A stretch of DNA of 64,000 bases from Alphaproteobacteria bacterium (GTDB lineage Bacteria > Pseudomonadota > Alphaproteobacteria > UBA7887): the NCBI GenBank assembly GCA_030739735.1, contig JASLYQ010000016.1, positions 1 to 64,000 of the forward strand, given 5' to 3'. The notes under the pieces are model-generated. The model worked only from the letters and a program-made list of their open reading frames with translations, made no database searches and was not told the origin of the DNA. Both the position numbers and the translations under genes were made by a program. Numbering within the stretch: position 1 is the stretch's first letter; each line of letters opens with the position of its first letter. Positions 8,514-17,007 of this stretch are shown here, piece by piece.

Positions 8514-9173
8514 TCACGGCAGATTAGGATCCATCATCTTGTCTGCCTGCGGATCGGCCAAAGTTGCGAGCTCGGCGCGTAGCTGGGCGATGCCCAAACC
8601 GATGCGGGCGCTGCTGGCGAAGGCTTGGGGATGGGTCGCCGGGTGGCGCCCGGAGCATTCCCGAGCCAGCGTCTCGGCCATGGCATTAGCCTTTTTCGCG
8701 CCCGGTTTGTCGCATTTTGTCAGCACCACTTGGAAGACCACAGCAGCCTCGTCGAGCAGAGTCATAACGTCTTCGTCAGCTGGCTTCGGACCGTGCCGCG
8801 AATCGATCAGTAGACAAACTCGGCGCAAACCGTGGCGTCCACGCAGAAAGCTGCGCATCAGCCCGGTCCAGGCTTTGATCTCGCCCTTGGCCGCACGCGC
8901 ATAGCCGTAACCGGGCAAGTCCACCAGCATGAGCCTGCCACCGAGGTCGAAGAAGTTAATTTGCCGCGTGCGCCCCGGCGTCGAGGAGACCCGCGCCAGA
9001 GTGCGGCGGCCGGTGAGTGAATTGACCAGACTCGATTTTCCGACATTGGAGCGCCCGGCGAAGGCCACCTCGGGCAAGCTTGGTAGCGGCAGCTGCTCCT
9101 CTCTCGCCGCCCCGGCGACAAACTGGCAGGCCTGGGCGAACAAGAGCCTACCGGCTTCCTCATTCGCACTCAT
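8514..9173 (-). CDS. engB: Ribosome biogenesis GTP-binding protein EngB (YsxC/YihA)
   Basis: A 219-residue small GTPase of the TrmE-Era-EngA-EngB group, needed for 50S subunit assembly. Motifs: G1 GRSNVGKSS (residues 40-48), G3 DLPGYGYA, G4 TKCDKPG. The start at 9173 (MSANEEAG) lies four bases after the yidC stop. The longer frame would overlap yidC by 119 bases with no conserved residues. Gene order yidC-engB-argB is standard in the class. Confidence 0.95.
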   Translation of the reverse strand: MSANEEAGRLLFAQACQFVAGAAREEQLPLPSLPEVAFAGRSNVGKSSLVNSLTGRRTLARVSSTPGRTRQINFFDLGGRLMLVDLPGYGYARAAKGEIKAWTGLMRSFLRGRHGLRRVCLLIDSRHGPKPADEDVMTLLDEAAVVFQVVLTKCDKPGAKKANAMAETLARECSGRHPATHPQAFASSARIGLGIAQLRAELATLADPQADKMMDPNLP

Positions 9174-9177
9174 ATCA

Positions 9178-10908
9178 CTAACCCGCCTTGACCCCCATGC
9201 GCCGCATGATGACCCATTGCTGGGCAATCGACAGCACATTGTTCCAGGTCCAGTAGATGACCAGTCCGGCCGGGAAGGTGGCGAAGAGGAAGACAAAAAT
9301 CAACGGCAGCATCATCATGATGCGCGCCTGCATGGGATCGGGTGGCGTCGGGTTGAGCTTCTGCTGCAGGAACATGGTCAGGCCCATGAGCAGAGGCCAG
9401 ATTCCGAGCGCCAGGAACTCCGGTGGCGTAAACGGCAGCAGGCCAAAGAGATTGAAGAGATTGGTCGGATCGGGCGCCGAGAGATCCTGGATCCAGCCAT
9501 AGAACGGCGCATGGCGCATCTCGATCGAGACGAACAGCACTTTGTAGAGCGCGAAGAAGACGGGAATTTGCACCACGATCGGTAGACAGCCGGCTAGGGG
9601 ATTTGCCTTCTCCCGCTTGTACAGTGCCATCACCTCCGCATTCAACTTCTGCTTGTCGTCACCGAAGCGCTCGCGTAGATCCATCATCTGCGGTTGCAGC
9701 TTCTTTAGCTTACTCATGGCCACGTAGGACTTGTTGGCCAATGGGAAAAACAAAAGCTTGATGATCACTGTCAGCAGCAGGATGGCGACACCGAAATTGC
9801 CTATCCAGCCATAGAAGCTATGCAGCACGTAGAAGATCGGCTTGGTGAGAAAATAGAACCAGCCAAAATCGACTGCCAGATCGAAGCGCTCGATGCCCAA
9901 CTCCTCCTCGTAAATATCGAGCAGCGTAACTTCCTTGGCCCCGACGAAGAGCCGGCTCTCGGCACTTTCGACGGCGCCGGGCACGATTGTCACCGCCGGC
10001 AGCCAGTAATCGACCTGAAAACGGTCGCGCCCGTTGCTGCCGGAATAATGGAAGCGCGCCGTCGCCTCAACCTTCGGGCTAGGCACTAGAGCCGTAAGCC
10101 AATATTTGTCGGTAATGCCTATCCAGCCGCCCGTGGTAGTCCGCTTGATACTGGGGTTGTCACGCAAGTCCTCGTAATCGACCTCTTCGAGAGTGCCTTT
10201 TTTGCCTACCTCCTTGACGAAGACGCCGAGCGGGCCCTCATGAAGGATGAAGAAACCGAGCGTAGTCGGCTCGCCCGTGCGGCTGACGCGCCCGTAGGGA
10301 TGAAGCGTCACCTCGGTTCCGCTCTCGTTGCGCACGCGCTGGGAGACCGTGAACATGTAGTTGTCGTCGAGCGCTATGCTGCGCTCGAAGATCAGTCCGG
10401 CACCATTGTCCCAAGTCAGCGTGACCGGACGACCGGGCGACAGGGCATCGCGGTCGGCGGTCCACAGGCTGTCGGCGTCGGGGACTGCCACACCGCTACC
10501 AATCCAGCCGAAGTCAGCGTAATAGGGGCGGGCCGACTGCTGGCGGGTGAAAAGCTCGATGCGCGCACTTTCCGGGTCGAGGGTCTCGCGGTAATCGAGC
10601 AGCGAGAGTTCATCGATGCGCCCGCCACGCAGGGCAATCGAGCCACTTACGCGCCCGCGTCCAGCCGGGTCAATGGCGAGCCGCGGGCTGGCATCGGCCT
10701 CTACGACGGCGTCGGCTGGGACCGGCGCATCGCCGACACTATCTGTCGCTGCCTCGCCCGGGGGCACGGGCTCGTCGGCCGTCTCGATAGCGGCCTCGCC
10801 GATCGTTGCCCCTGGCGGTGGCAAGGGCGGCGCAAACAGAGTCTGAAAGACGAACAAGATGGCGACCGAAAGCACGATCGCCAGCAGCAAATTCCGTTGG
10901 TCCTGCAC
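9178..10908 (-). CDS. yidC: Membrane protein insertase YidC
   Basis: This 576-residue Oxa1/YidC insertase starts with GTG. The N-terminal anchor LLLAIVLSVAILFVFQTLF is followed by a large periplasmic beta domain (roughly residues 50-340, with RQSARPYYADFGWIG) and a C-terminal 60KD_IMP core from about residue 355. Core landmarks are MSKLKKLQPQMMDLRERFGD, the NPLAGCLPIVVQIPVFFALY segment and the final IYWTWNNVLSIAQQWVIMRR. It inserts proteins into the inner membrane with or without SecYEG. It sits in the rpmH-rnpA-yidD-yidC-engB order. Confidence 0.97.
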   Translation of the reverse strand: MQDQRNLLLAIVLSVAILFVFQTLFAPPLPPPGATIGEAAIETADEPVPPGEAATDSVGDAPVPADAVVEADASPRLAIDPAGRGRVSGSIALRGGRIDELSLLDYRETLDPESARIELFTRQQSARPYYADFGWIGSGVAVPDADSLWTADRDALSPGRPVTLTWDNGAGLIFERSIALDDNYMFTVSQRVRNESGTEVTLHPYGRVSRTGEPTTLGFFILHEGPLGVFVKEVGKKGTLEEVDYEDLRDNPSIKRTTTGGWIGITDKYWLTALVPSPKVEATARFHYSGSNGRDRFQVDYWLPAVTIVPGAVESAESRLFVGAKEVTLLDIYEEELGIERFDLAVDFGWFYFLTKPIFYVLHSFYGWIGNFGVAILLLTVIIKLLFFPLANKSYVAMSKLKKLQPQMMDLRERFGDDKQKLNAEVMALYKREKANPLAGCLPIVVQIPVFFALYKVLFVSIEMRHAPFYGWIQDLSAPDPTNLFNLFGLLPFTPPEFLALGIWPLLMGLTMFLQQKLNPTPPDPMQARIMMMLPLIFVFLFATFPAGLVIYWTWNNVLSIAQQWVIMRRMGVKAG

Positions 10909-10910
10909 TA

Positions 10911-11186
10911 CTACCTCGCGCCCATGGCGCCGTCGTCGCGCGCCCGTATTCGTGTTGCTACCGGATCACCCGGCACTGGGTCGTAGCCAAAGCCGCCCCA
11001 TGGATGACAGCGGCAGATACGGCACAGCGCCAGCCAGCCGCCGTACACAGCTCCGTGCCGCGCCAGGGCCTCCAGGGCATACTCCGAACAGCTAGGCATG
11101 TGGCGACAATTGCCCGGCAGGATTGGCTTCAGTACCAGTCTATATAGGCCGACGCAAAAGCGCAGGATGCTCGCAGCAGGGCTCAC
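10911..11186 (-). CDS. yidD: Membrane protein insertion efficiency factor YidD
   Basis: A 91-residue protein with an amphipathic N-terminal helix (LRFCVGLYRLVLKPILPG), the conserved CRHMPSCSEYALEALARHG motif and the HPWGGFGYDPVP ending of the YidD core. It starts at GTG 11186, which overlaps the rnpA stop (GTGA). This is the usual junction and far better than the long upstream frame that runs through rnpA. YidD aids insertion of membrane proteins together with YidC, whose gene starts 2 bases after the yidD stop. Confidence 0.93.
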   Translation of the reverse strand: MSPAASILRFCVGLYRLVLKPILPGNCRHMPSCSEYALEALARHGAVYGGWLALCRICRCHPWGGFGYDPVPGDPVATRIRARDDGAMGAR

Positions 11187-11551
11187 AATACCAACTCCGC
11201 ACGACCGCCGACCTTGGTCAGCGCCGTCGTCAGGTCCTCGAGCAGCGCCGCATACGGCCGCGTGGCCGTGCCGACGCGGGCAATCAGGACGAAATCGCGA
11301 TCGCTGCGCGCCTGATCCCGCAACACGGCCTCGGCCGCAGCACGCAAGCGGCGCCGCGCGCGATTGCGGCGAACCGCTCCGCCGACCTTGCGGCTCGCCG
11401 TGTACCCGACCCGAGCAAAAGCGCCCGGCGGCAGGCCATCGGGACATGGAGCACATTGCAACACCACACCCTGCGCGGCCCATTTGCGTCCGAGTTTTGC
11501 CACTCTTAAAAAATCCTGGCGCCGCTTAAGCCGCGGCAGGCTTCGGTTCAC
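11183..11551 (-). CDS. rnpA: Ribonuclease P protein component
   Basis: A 122-residue basic protein, the protein subunit of RNase P, which matures tRNA 5' ends. It carries RLKRRQDFLRV near the N-terminus and the RNR motif AVRRNRARRRLRAAAEAV around residues 60-80. GTG at 11551 (VNRSLPRLKRR) was chosen: it lies 10 bases after the rpmH stop, whereas the longer frame would read back through rpmH. The stop overlaps the yidD start. Confidence 0.92.
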   Translation of the reverse strand: MNRSLPRLKRRQDFLRVAKLGRKWAAQGVVLQCAPCPDGLPPGAFARVGYTASRKVGGAVRRNRARRRLRAAAEAVLRDQARSDRDFVLIARVGTATRPYAALLEDLTTALTKVGGRAELVL

Positions 11552-11561
11552 AGTGCGGAGC

Positions 11562-11696
11562 CTAAGCCGATAGGCGCTTGCGCCCCTTAGCGCGCCGTTT
11601 GGCCAGCACGCGCCGACCGGCGACCGTCGCCATGCGGGAGCGGAAACCATGGCGACGCTTGCGCACCAGAACGCTTGGCTGATAAGTCCTTTTCAC
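11562..11696 (-). CDS. rpmH: 50S ribosomal protein L34
   Basis: This 44-residue highly basic protein reads [20 protein letters not shown] and ends [13 protein letters not shown], the classic L34 sequence. The start is GTG at 11696, with GGAGAG six bases before it. L34 is a late-assembling large-subunit protein. It is first in the rpmH-rnpA-yidD-yidC-engB-argB string. Confidence 0.96.
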   Translation of the reverse strand: MKRTYQPSVLVRKRRHGFRSRMATVAGRRVLAKRRAKGRKRLSA

Positions 11697-11892
11697 CGAC
11701 TACTCTCCATTGCGGCGGCACCGTAAAATAGCCGGTCGTATACGGTCTTGCCGGGGGCAAGTCAATCGGCTGGCACAGCTTATCCCCGCACACAACGGTA
11801 TTTTGAATGGCGGTTCCCGGGCTCTGCCTTTAGCATGGCGGAATTATCCGTGGCCGATGGCGGCAAAACCGTGGGGGGACACGGGTAAAAAT

Positions 11893-12312
11893 ATGGCTGT
11901 TTTGCGACTTTGCATTGTTGCGCTGGTGCTATCACTCCTGCTTGCGGCATGTCCTTCCGGCCTGCAAGCCGGGCAGTACGCGGTAGTCACCGAGGGCTCG
12001 CGCGACATATGGGTCATCAACTGCACTTCCCTCGGCTACCCACCGGTCAATGTCGAACTCTTCACGTGCGAGAACGCAGCGCGGCTGCTGGACGAAAGCG
12101 CCCCCGACTTCATAAATCACTCGCGCGGCGCAGCGGCGGGCAGCCACGAGTTCAGCCTCTATGAGTGGTACAGCGACAATTTCGGCGCGGACGAGGCTGA
12201 CACTCTTGCCCATATAACCCACTTCGCGATGGCGCTCCTTGCCGAATCACCGGCAAGCGGGCTCGACGTTCGCGACTACGACTATGACTGGCGACTCAAC
12301 GACGTCATATAG
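11893..12312 (+). CDS. Hypothetical lipoprotein
   Basis: I do not recognise this 139-residue protein. ATG at 11893 gives a type II signal peptide, MAVLRLCIVALVLSLLLAAC, with lipobox LAAC at about residue 20; starts further upstream would bury this signal. The mature part is acidic, with TEGSRDIWVINCTSLGYPPV and a tail rich in Asp/Tyr (LDVRDYDYDWRLNDVI). It is the first gene of a plus-strand run and overlaps the TVP38 gene by 29 bases, so co-expression is likely. A periplasmic or outer-membrane anchored role is inferred only from the signal. Confidence 0.6.
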   Translation: MAVLRLCIVALVLSLLLAACPSGLQAGQYAVVTEGSRDIWVINCTSLGYPPVNVELFTCENAARLLDESAPDFINHSRGAAAGSHEFSLYEWYSDNFGADEADTLAHITHFAMALLAESPASGLDVRDYDYDWRLNDVI

Positions 12313-13036
12313 CGACAGCGAGGCGCCGCCGCCGAAGGCGCTATGGCGGCGCCTTCTGCCGGCAGCGCTACTGCTCTGCGCGCTGGCCCTAGCCCTAGTG
12401 CTCGGTATCGACGACTATCTCAGCTTCGCGACCCTGCGCGACAACCACGCACTGTTACTCAAACACGTGGCGCAGTTAGGCATTCTCGCGGGCATCGTCT
12501 ATATCGCCATATACATCGTCGTCGTCGCCCTTTCGTTTCCGGGCGCCATCTTTCTCACACTCAGTAGCGGCTTTCTTTTCGGCGTCGTAGAAGGCGCCTT
12601 TTACAGCGTCATCGGCGCCACTCTCGGCGCCACCGTGATATTTCTCGTTGCGCGCACAGCAGTAGGTGACACGCTATCGCGCCGCGCCGCGCCAGCACTG
12701 CAGCGCATGGAGCAGGGCTTTCACAAGAATGCCCTCTCCTATCTGCTGGTGTTACGCCTGATCCCGCTCTTTCCCTTCTGGCTAGTCAACTTGGTGCCGG
12801 CACTGCTTGGAGTGTCCTTGCGCATCTATATGCTCGGCACCTTTTTTGGCATCATACCAGGAAGCTTCGTCTACAGCCTGACCGGGGCGAGTCTTGGCAG
12901 TGCCTTCGAATCGCACGAGAATTTTACTCTTGCTGGAATTCTCACGCCAGTCATGATCATGGCGCTTGTCGGCCTTGCCGCTTTGTCCATGCTGCCTGTG
13001 CTCTACAAACGATTGTACTGGATGCACGAAAAATGA
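12284..13036 (+). CDS. TVP38/TMEM64 (DedA-like VTT) family membrane protein
   Basis: A 250-residue integral membrane protein of the VTT/SNARE-associated family (PF09335 type). After a cytoplasmic N-terminus it has a hydrophobic segment (LLPAALLLCALALALVLG) and the family core: FPGAIFLTLSSGFLFG, a GATLGATVIFLVAR re-entrant-type segment, and RLIPLFPFWLVNLVPALLGV plus GTFFGIIPGSFVYSLTGASL. DedA/VTT proteins are linked to lipid scrambling or flippase activity and membrane homeostasis; the bacterial substrate is unknown. The ABC ATPase gene downstream overlaps its stop by four bases (ATGA). Confidence 0.88.
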   Translation: MTGDSTTSYSDSEAPPPKALWRRLLPAALLLCALALALVLGIDDYLSFATLRDNHALLLKHVAQLGILAGIVYIAIYIVVVALSFPGAIFLTLSSGFLFGVVEGAFYSVIGATLGATVIFLVARTAVGDTLSRRAAPALQRMEQGFHKNALSYLLVLRLIPLFPFWLVNLVPALLGVSLRIYMLGTFFGIIPGSFVYSLTGASLGSAFESHENFTLAGILTPVMIMALVGLAALSMLPVLYKRLYWMHEK

Positions 13037-13785
13037 GCGAGGCGATCATCCAGGTCGAGAGCCTGAGCAAACGCTTCGGACCGGTGCGGGCGGTCGACTC
13101 GCTCAGCTTCTCCGTTGACGGTGGACAGGCCATCGGCCTACTCGGCGGCAACGGCGCCGGTAAAACCACGACACTGGGCATGCTGCTCGGCCTGATCGTA
13201 CCCAGCGCCGGCAGCATCCGGGTGCTAGGCGAGGACATGCTGCGCCACCGCTACCGCGTCCTGCCGCGGATGAACTTCTCTTCGCCCTATGTCGATGTGC
13301 CCCACCGCCTCAGTGTGCGCGAGAATCTCACGGTGTACGGTCATCTCTACGATCTCGACGACATCCGTGGACGCATCACCGCGCTCGCCGGCGACCTCGA
13401 TTTAAACGAAATCCTCGACCGCACCGTTTCGACCCTATCGGCCGGGCAGAAGACCCGCGTGGCGCTTGCCAAGGCATTGCTCAACCAACCCGACATACTG
13501 CTGCTTGACGAACCCACCGCCTCGCTCGATCCTGACACGGCAGATTGGGTGCGCAGCTATCTGAGCGCCTACCAACGAGACAGTGGCGCCACCATCCTTC
13601 TAGCCTCGCACAACATGGCCGAGGTTGAGCGGCTTTGCGCAGACGTCATCATGCTCAAGGCGGGTCAGGTGGTAGCCCAGGACGCACCGCAGGCGCTGAT
13701 CACCGGCTTTGGCCGTCAGACCCTGGAGGACGTCTTTCTCGACATCGCCCGCGATCGCCGCCGACCCAGAGCGAAGAGCGCGTGA
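13033..13785 (+). CDS. ABC exporter ATP-binding protein (ABC-2 type)
   Basis: A 250-residue ATPase with Walker A GGNGAGKTTT (about residues 37-46), signature LSAGQKTRVALAKAL, Walker B ILLLDEPTASLD and switch histidine LASHNMAEVE. The sequence is of the NodI/CcmA-like class that drives ABC-2 exporters. It overlaps both neighbours: ATGA with the TVP38 gene and TGATG with the permease gene. The cargo is not evident; similar two-gene exporters handle polysaccharides, lipids or drugs. Confidence 0.9.
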   Translation: MSEAIIQVESLSKRFGPVRAVDSLSFSVDGGQAIGLLGGNGAGKTTTLGMLLGLIVPSAGSIRVLGEDMLRHRYRVLPRMNFSSPYVDVPHRLSVRENLTVYGHLYDLDDIRGRITALAGDLDLNEILDRTVSTLSAGQKTRVALAKALLNQPDILLLDEPTASLDPDTADWVRSYLSAYQRDSGATILLASHNMAEVERLCADVIMLKAGQVVAQDAPQALITGFGRQTLEDVFLDIARDRRRPRAKSA

Positions 13786-14579
13786 TGGCGGCCGCACGAC
13801 GTATCTGGGGCATGGTGCTGCGGCATTATTATCTCATGCGCGGCTCCTGGCCACGGCTGGTCGATCTAGTCTACTGGCCAACCCTGCAAATGACCCTGTG
13901 GGGTTTCATCACTCTGTTCCTAATGACCAAGTCGAGCTGGCTGGCGCAGACCGCTGGCGTGCTGCTCTCCGCCGCGTTGCTCTGGGATGTGTTGTTCCGC
14001 GGCCAGATCAGCCTCTTCCTGAGCTTCCTCGAGGAGATGTGGTCGCGCAATCTGGGACACCTGCTAGTCAGCCCCCTGCGCCCTGCCGAGCTGGCCGTAG
14101 CTCTGGTGCTGACCAGCCTGGTGCGCACCCTGATCGGCGTTGGCGGCGCAGCGGTTCTTGCCATAGCGCTGTTCGACTTCTCTATCTTCGAGATCGGCTT
14201 GCCGCTGATAGCCTTCTTCATCAATCTGATCGCGCTCGGCTGGTCTCTGGGGCTGCTGGTCAGCGGGCTGGTGCTACGCTTCGGCCAGGGCGCGGAAGGC
14301 CTAGCCTGGGCGCTGGTCTTTCTCATCCAGCCGGTAAGCGGGGTCTACTACCCCATCGCCGTGCTACCCGATTGGCTGCAGCCGATCGCCCTTGCCTTGC
14401 CTTCGGCACATGTTTTCGAGGGCATGCGCGCGCTCCTTGTAGAAGGTGTCTTTGATGCTGATCTATTGATCAATGCGGCGCTCCTTAATTGCGTCTTTGT
14501 CGGGCTTGGCATAGCAAGTTTTCTTGCCATCGTTCACATTGCCCGCGTCAAGGGCCTAATCCTGCAAATGGGAGAATGA
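13785..14579 (+). CDS. ABC-2 type exporter permease
   Basis: A 264-residue protein with about six hydrophobic segments, including LWGFITLFLMTKSSWLAQTAG, LIAFFINLIALGWSLGLLVSG and a C-terminal segment ending in IVHIARVKGLILQMGE. It contains the ABC-2 region LAWALVFLIQPVSGVYYPIA, which is conserved in NodJ-type permeases. ATG at 13785 overlaps the ATPase stop and is preferred over the longer frame, which runs through the ATPase gene. With the ATPase it should form a dimeric exporter. The last four bases overlap the histidine phosphatase start. Confidence 0.88.
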   Translation: MAAARRIWGMVLRHYYLMRGSWPRLVDLVYWPTLQMTLWGFITLFLMTKSSWLAQTAGVLLSAALLWDVLFRGQISLFLSFLEEMWSRNLGHLLVSPLRPAELAVALVLTSLVRTLIGVGGAAVLAIALFDFSIFEIGLPLIAFFINLIALGWSLGLLVSGLVLRFGQGAEGLAWALVFLIQPVSGVYYPIAVLPDWLQPIALALPSAHVFEGMRALLVEGVFDADLLINAALLNCVFVGLGIASFLAIVHIARVKGLILQMGE

Positions 14580-15235
14580 CGATAACAAGCAGTACACGCT
14601 GGTGGTGGGTGCGACATGCACCGGTGACAGCCAACAATGGGCGCATGTACGGCGCTTCCGACCCGCCCGCCAACCTCGACGACGAAGAGAGCTTTGCCAG
14701 CCTGGCGCAGATCTTGCCGGCTGGCGCGGTCTGGGTAACCAGCCATCTGCGCCGCGCCCGCGACACCGCGTCGAGCATTCGCGCCCGCGGCCTTGACGGC
14801 GAAGTGCCCTTCGCCGAGGAAGCCTTCGGTGAGCAATGCTTCGGCGAATGGCAGGGCATGCTCTACAGCGAGATCGCGGAGCTCGAGGACAAGCCACGGC
14901 ACCGCTTCTGGTTTACCACGCCGGAGCACTGTCCACCCGGCGGCGAGACTTATCTCGACGTCATGATCCGGGTCAAAGCGGGAGTTCAGCGCATCTCGGC
15001 CGCCTATGCCGGCCGCGATATCATCGCCGTCGCCCATGGCGGCTCGATCCGCGCCGCCGTCGCCCACGCCCTCGACCTCGATGCGGAGGGCGCCCTGACC
15101 CTCTTGTTCGAGAACCTATCCGTCACCCGCCTTGACCGGATAGAGCATCCGGACCGCGGCATGGCATGGCAGGTGCAGACCATCAATTGCCCAGCGCGCT
15201 CTCGGTCACGGGCCGAGTCTGGTAGCCTCGCTTGA
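14576..15235 (+). CDS. Histidine phosphatase family protein
   Basis: A 219-residue phosphoglycerate-mutase-like phosphatase. The catalytic RHG motif appears as WVRHAPVTANNG (about residues 12-23), so glycine is replaced by alanine. The second arginine is in TSHLRRARDTAS, the acid residue is probably in FGEQCFGEWQG, and the second histidine is in AVAHGGSIRAAVAHAL. Such enzymes remove phosphate from small molecules (for example alpha-ribazole phosphate or sugar phosphates); there is no cobalamin gene nearby to support CobC. The start overlaps the permease stop (ATGA). Confidence 0.82.
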   Translation: MTITSSTRWWWVRHAPVTANNGRMYGASDPPANLDDEESFASLAQILPAGAVWVTSHLRRARDTASSIRARGLDGEVPFAEEAFGEQCFGEWQGMLYSEIAELEDKPRHRFWFTTPEHCPPGGETYLDVMIRVKAGVQRISAAYAGRDIIAVAHGGSIRAAVAHALDLDAEGALTLLFENLSVTRLDRIEHPDRGMAWQVQTINCPARSRSRAESGSLA

Positions 15236-15263
15236 GCCATATCCAACAACGGAGACACCATCG

Positions 15264-15962
15264 ATGCGCTTGAATGCCCTGACGGCGGCCGGCCTGATTG
15301 CAGCGGTCCTGCTCACTCCCTCAAGCGGTCCCGCGATCGCGGACGATGCCCAGAAGCTGATCGACGACGCGGCCGCGATGGTCCGCGCCATGTCCTCAGA
15401 TTCGTCGTGGGGCCATTTCGCAGCGACCTATGCCGAAGCCCGTGCCGTAGTCCTCGTGCCCGATTTCCTGGAGGCCGGACTAATCGTCGGTGGCGGCGGA
15501 GGGCAATGCCTTATCCTGGCGCGCGGCGAATCTGACGATACTTGGTCCGTGCCCTCATTCTGCCTAGTCGTCGAGGCTAGCATCGGTTTGCAGATCGGCC
15601 TCCAGAAGTCCCAGATCATGATGATGGTTATGAACGACGAGGCGCTTTTTGAAATGCTTTCGGGCACCGCCAAGTTCGGTGGCAAGGCGGGCCTTACTAT
15701 GGGTATGCTGGGCGGCGGCGTCGAAGGCGCGACGACGCTCAATGCCGATGTCGACATCTTCGCCTTCTCGCGTGCCCAGGGCCTCTATGGCGGGGTCAAG
15801 CTCGACGGCGGCTGGATTGAGCCCGATGCCGCCTACAACCGGGCCTATTACGGTCGTGCCGTGACCGCCACGCACGTGGTCATCGACCGCCGCGTCAGCA
15901 ATCCGGCGAGTAACGGCCTGATCGCAGCCCTGGCCGCGGCGAAGGGCAGCAGCCCACAATGA
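15264..15962 (+). CDS. SYLF/YSC84 domain exported protein
   Basis: A 232-residue protein with a Sec signal peptide (about residues 1-26, ending GPAIADDA). The rest matches the SYLF (Ysc84) lipid-binding domain: ARAVVLVPDFLEAGLIVGGG, WSVPSFCLVVEASIGLQIGL, ALFEMLSGTAKFGGKAGL and a glycine-rich loop. The C-terminal AAYNRAYYGRAVTATHVVID also fits. Eukaryotic SYLF domains bind phosphoinositides; the bacterial role is not established, but membrane association in the periplasm is likely. GGAGAC lies ahead of the ATG, and the stop overlaps the sco1 start. Confidence 0.85.
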   Translation: MRLNALTAAGLIAAVLLTPSSGPAIADDAQKLIDDAAAMVRAMSSDSSWGHFAATYAEARAVVLVPDFLEAGLIVGGGGGQCLILARGESDDTWSVPSFCLVVEASIGLQIGLQKSQIMMMVMNDEALFEMLSGTAKFGGKAGLTMGMLGGGVEGATTLNADVDIFAFSRAQGLYGGVKLDGGWIEPDAAYNRAYYGRAVTATHVVIDRRVSNPASNGLIAALAAAKGSSPQ

Positions 15963-16546
15963 ACCGCATCATCGTCTGGGGTATCGCCTCAGCCGCGCTG
16001 ATAGCTTTCGGCCTGACCCTGGCCGGGCGCCAGGGCATGCTGGGCCGGCCGCCGGTCGAGCAGGTCAGCCTCGGCGGCCCCTTCACTTTGGTGCGCAGCG
16101 ACGGAGAGACCGTGACCGAGGCAGACTTCGCCGGCGGCTACACCCTGGTATTATTCGGTTACACCTTCTGCCCCGATGTCTGCCCAACTGCGCTTGCCAC
16201 CGTCTCCGGCGCGCTCGACAACCTCGGCGAGGACGCGACAAAACTGACGGTACTTTTCGTTACCATCGATCCTGATCGAGATACGCCCGCCGTGGTTGGC
16301 GACTATGTGGCAAGCTTCCATCCTCGCGTGGTAGGCTTGAGCGGTAGCGCCGAGCAGATCGCCGCCATGGCGAGCATCTATCGCGTTTATTACGCGAAAG
16401 CCGAGAGCGGCAACACGGAGGACTATTTAGTTGACCACAGCGCGGCCCTATACCTGATGGGACCGAATGGCCAATACCTTGCCAATTTCCGCTTCAACGC
16501 CAGCGTCCAGGAACTCGCCGCGGGCTTACGGGATCATCTGTCATGA
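15959..16546 (+). CDS. SCO1/SenC family copper protein
   Basis: A 195-residue protein with an N-terminal membrane anchor (IIVWGIASAALIAFGLTLAG) and a thioredoxin-like fold. The copper ligands are all present: C71 and C75 in FCPDVCPT and H160 in YLVDHSAALYL. Sco proteins deliver copper to, or reduce, the CuA site of cytochrome c oxidase. It overlaps both the SYLF gene (ATGA) and the PCu(A)C gene, so the two copper proteins should be made together. No cytochrome oxidase subunit lies in the window. Confidence 0.94.
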   Translation: MNRIIVWGIASAALIAFGLTLAGRQGMLGRPPVEQVSLGGPFTLVRSDGETVTEADFAGGYTLVLFGYTFCPDVCPTALATVSGALDNLGEDATKLTVLFVTIDPDRDTPAVVGDYVASFHPRVVGLSGSAEQIAAMASIYRVYYAKAESGNTEDYLVDHSAALYLMGPNGQYLANFRFNASVQELAAGLRDHLS

Positions 16547-17007
16547 GCAACCTGCGCAGCCTACTCGTGTGGCTCGTCCTAGCCACGGGCGCCGCTGCCG
16601 CAGATGTTGAGATCACAGATCCCTGGGCGCGTGCCACCCCCGGGGCGGCGGTCAACGGCGCGGTCTACCTCAGCCTCACCAATCATGGCGCGGACACGAC
16701 TATCATCGCCACCGCCAGCCCGACCGCCAAGGCCGCCTCTCTGCACGGCCATGAGATGGACGGCGACATGATGCGCATGCGCGCCCTTGAGTACATCGCT
16801 CTGGGTGAGGGCGAGGCAGTGACCTTCGCGCCCGGCGGCCTGCATATCATGCTGATGGGCCTTGCCGCACCCCTAGTCGAGGGGGAGACTTTGGCACTCA
16901 CGCTAAGCTTTGCTGACGGCGACACTGTGAACGTCAGCGTGCCTATCCTCAGCGTCGGCGCGATAGGCCCAGGAGACAGCCATGGCGGTCATGGGCACCA
17001 TCACTGA
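16543..17007 (+). CDS. Periplasmic copper chaperone PCu(A)C
   Basis: A 154-residue exported protein (signal peptide to about residue 20, TGAAAADVE). It has the Cu(I) motif of PCu(A)C: H68/H70 and M72 in LHGHEMDG, then H101 and M103 in GGLHIMLMGL. The C-terminus is a histidine-rich tail (SHGGHGHHH) that could bind extra Cu(II). The family passes copper to the CuA site of cytochrome oxidase with Sco1, which is encoded immediately upstream. Its 3' end overlaps the next gene by 26 bases; the His-tail coding region doubles as the next gene's start. Confidence 0.93.
   Translation: MSNLRSLLVWLVLATGAAAADVEITDPWARATPGAAVNGAVYLSLTNHGADTTIIATASPTAKAASLHGHEMDGDMMRMRALEYIALGEGEAVTFAPGGLHIMLMGLAAPLVEGETLALTLSFADGDTVNVSVPILSVGAIGPGDSHGGHGHHH

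Noticed and set aside
11775-11800. DnaA box-like TTATCCCC upstream of rpmH
   Set aside because: Two or more mismatches at key positions and no companion boxes.
11710-11892. Long N-terminal extension of the lipoprotein frame
   Set aside because: The upstream part has no conserved features and would bury the type II signal peptide that starts cleanly at 11893.
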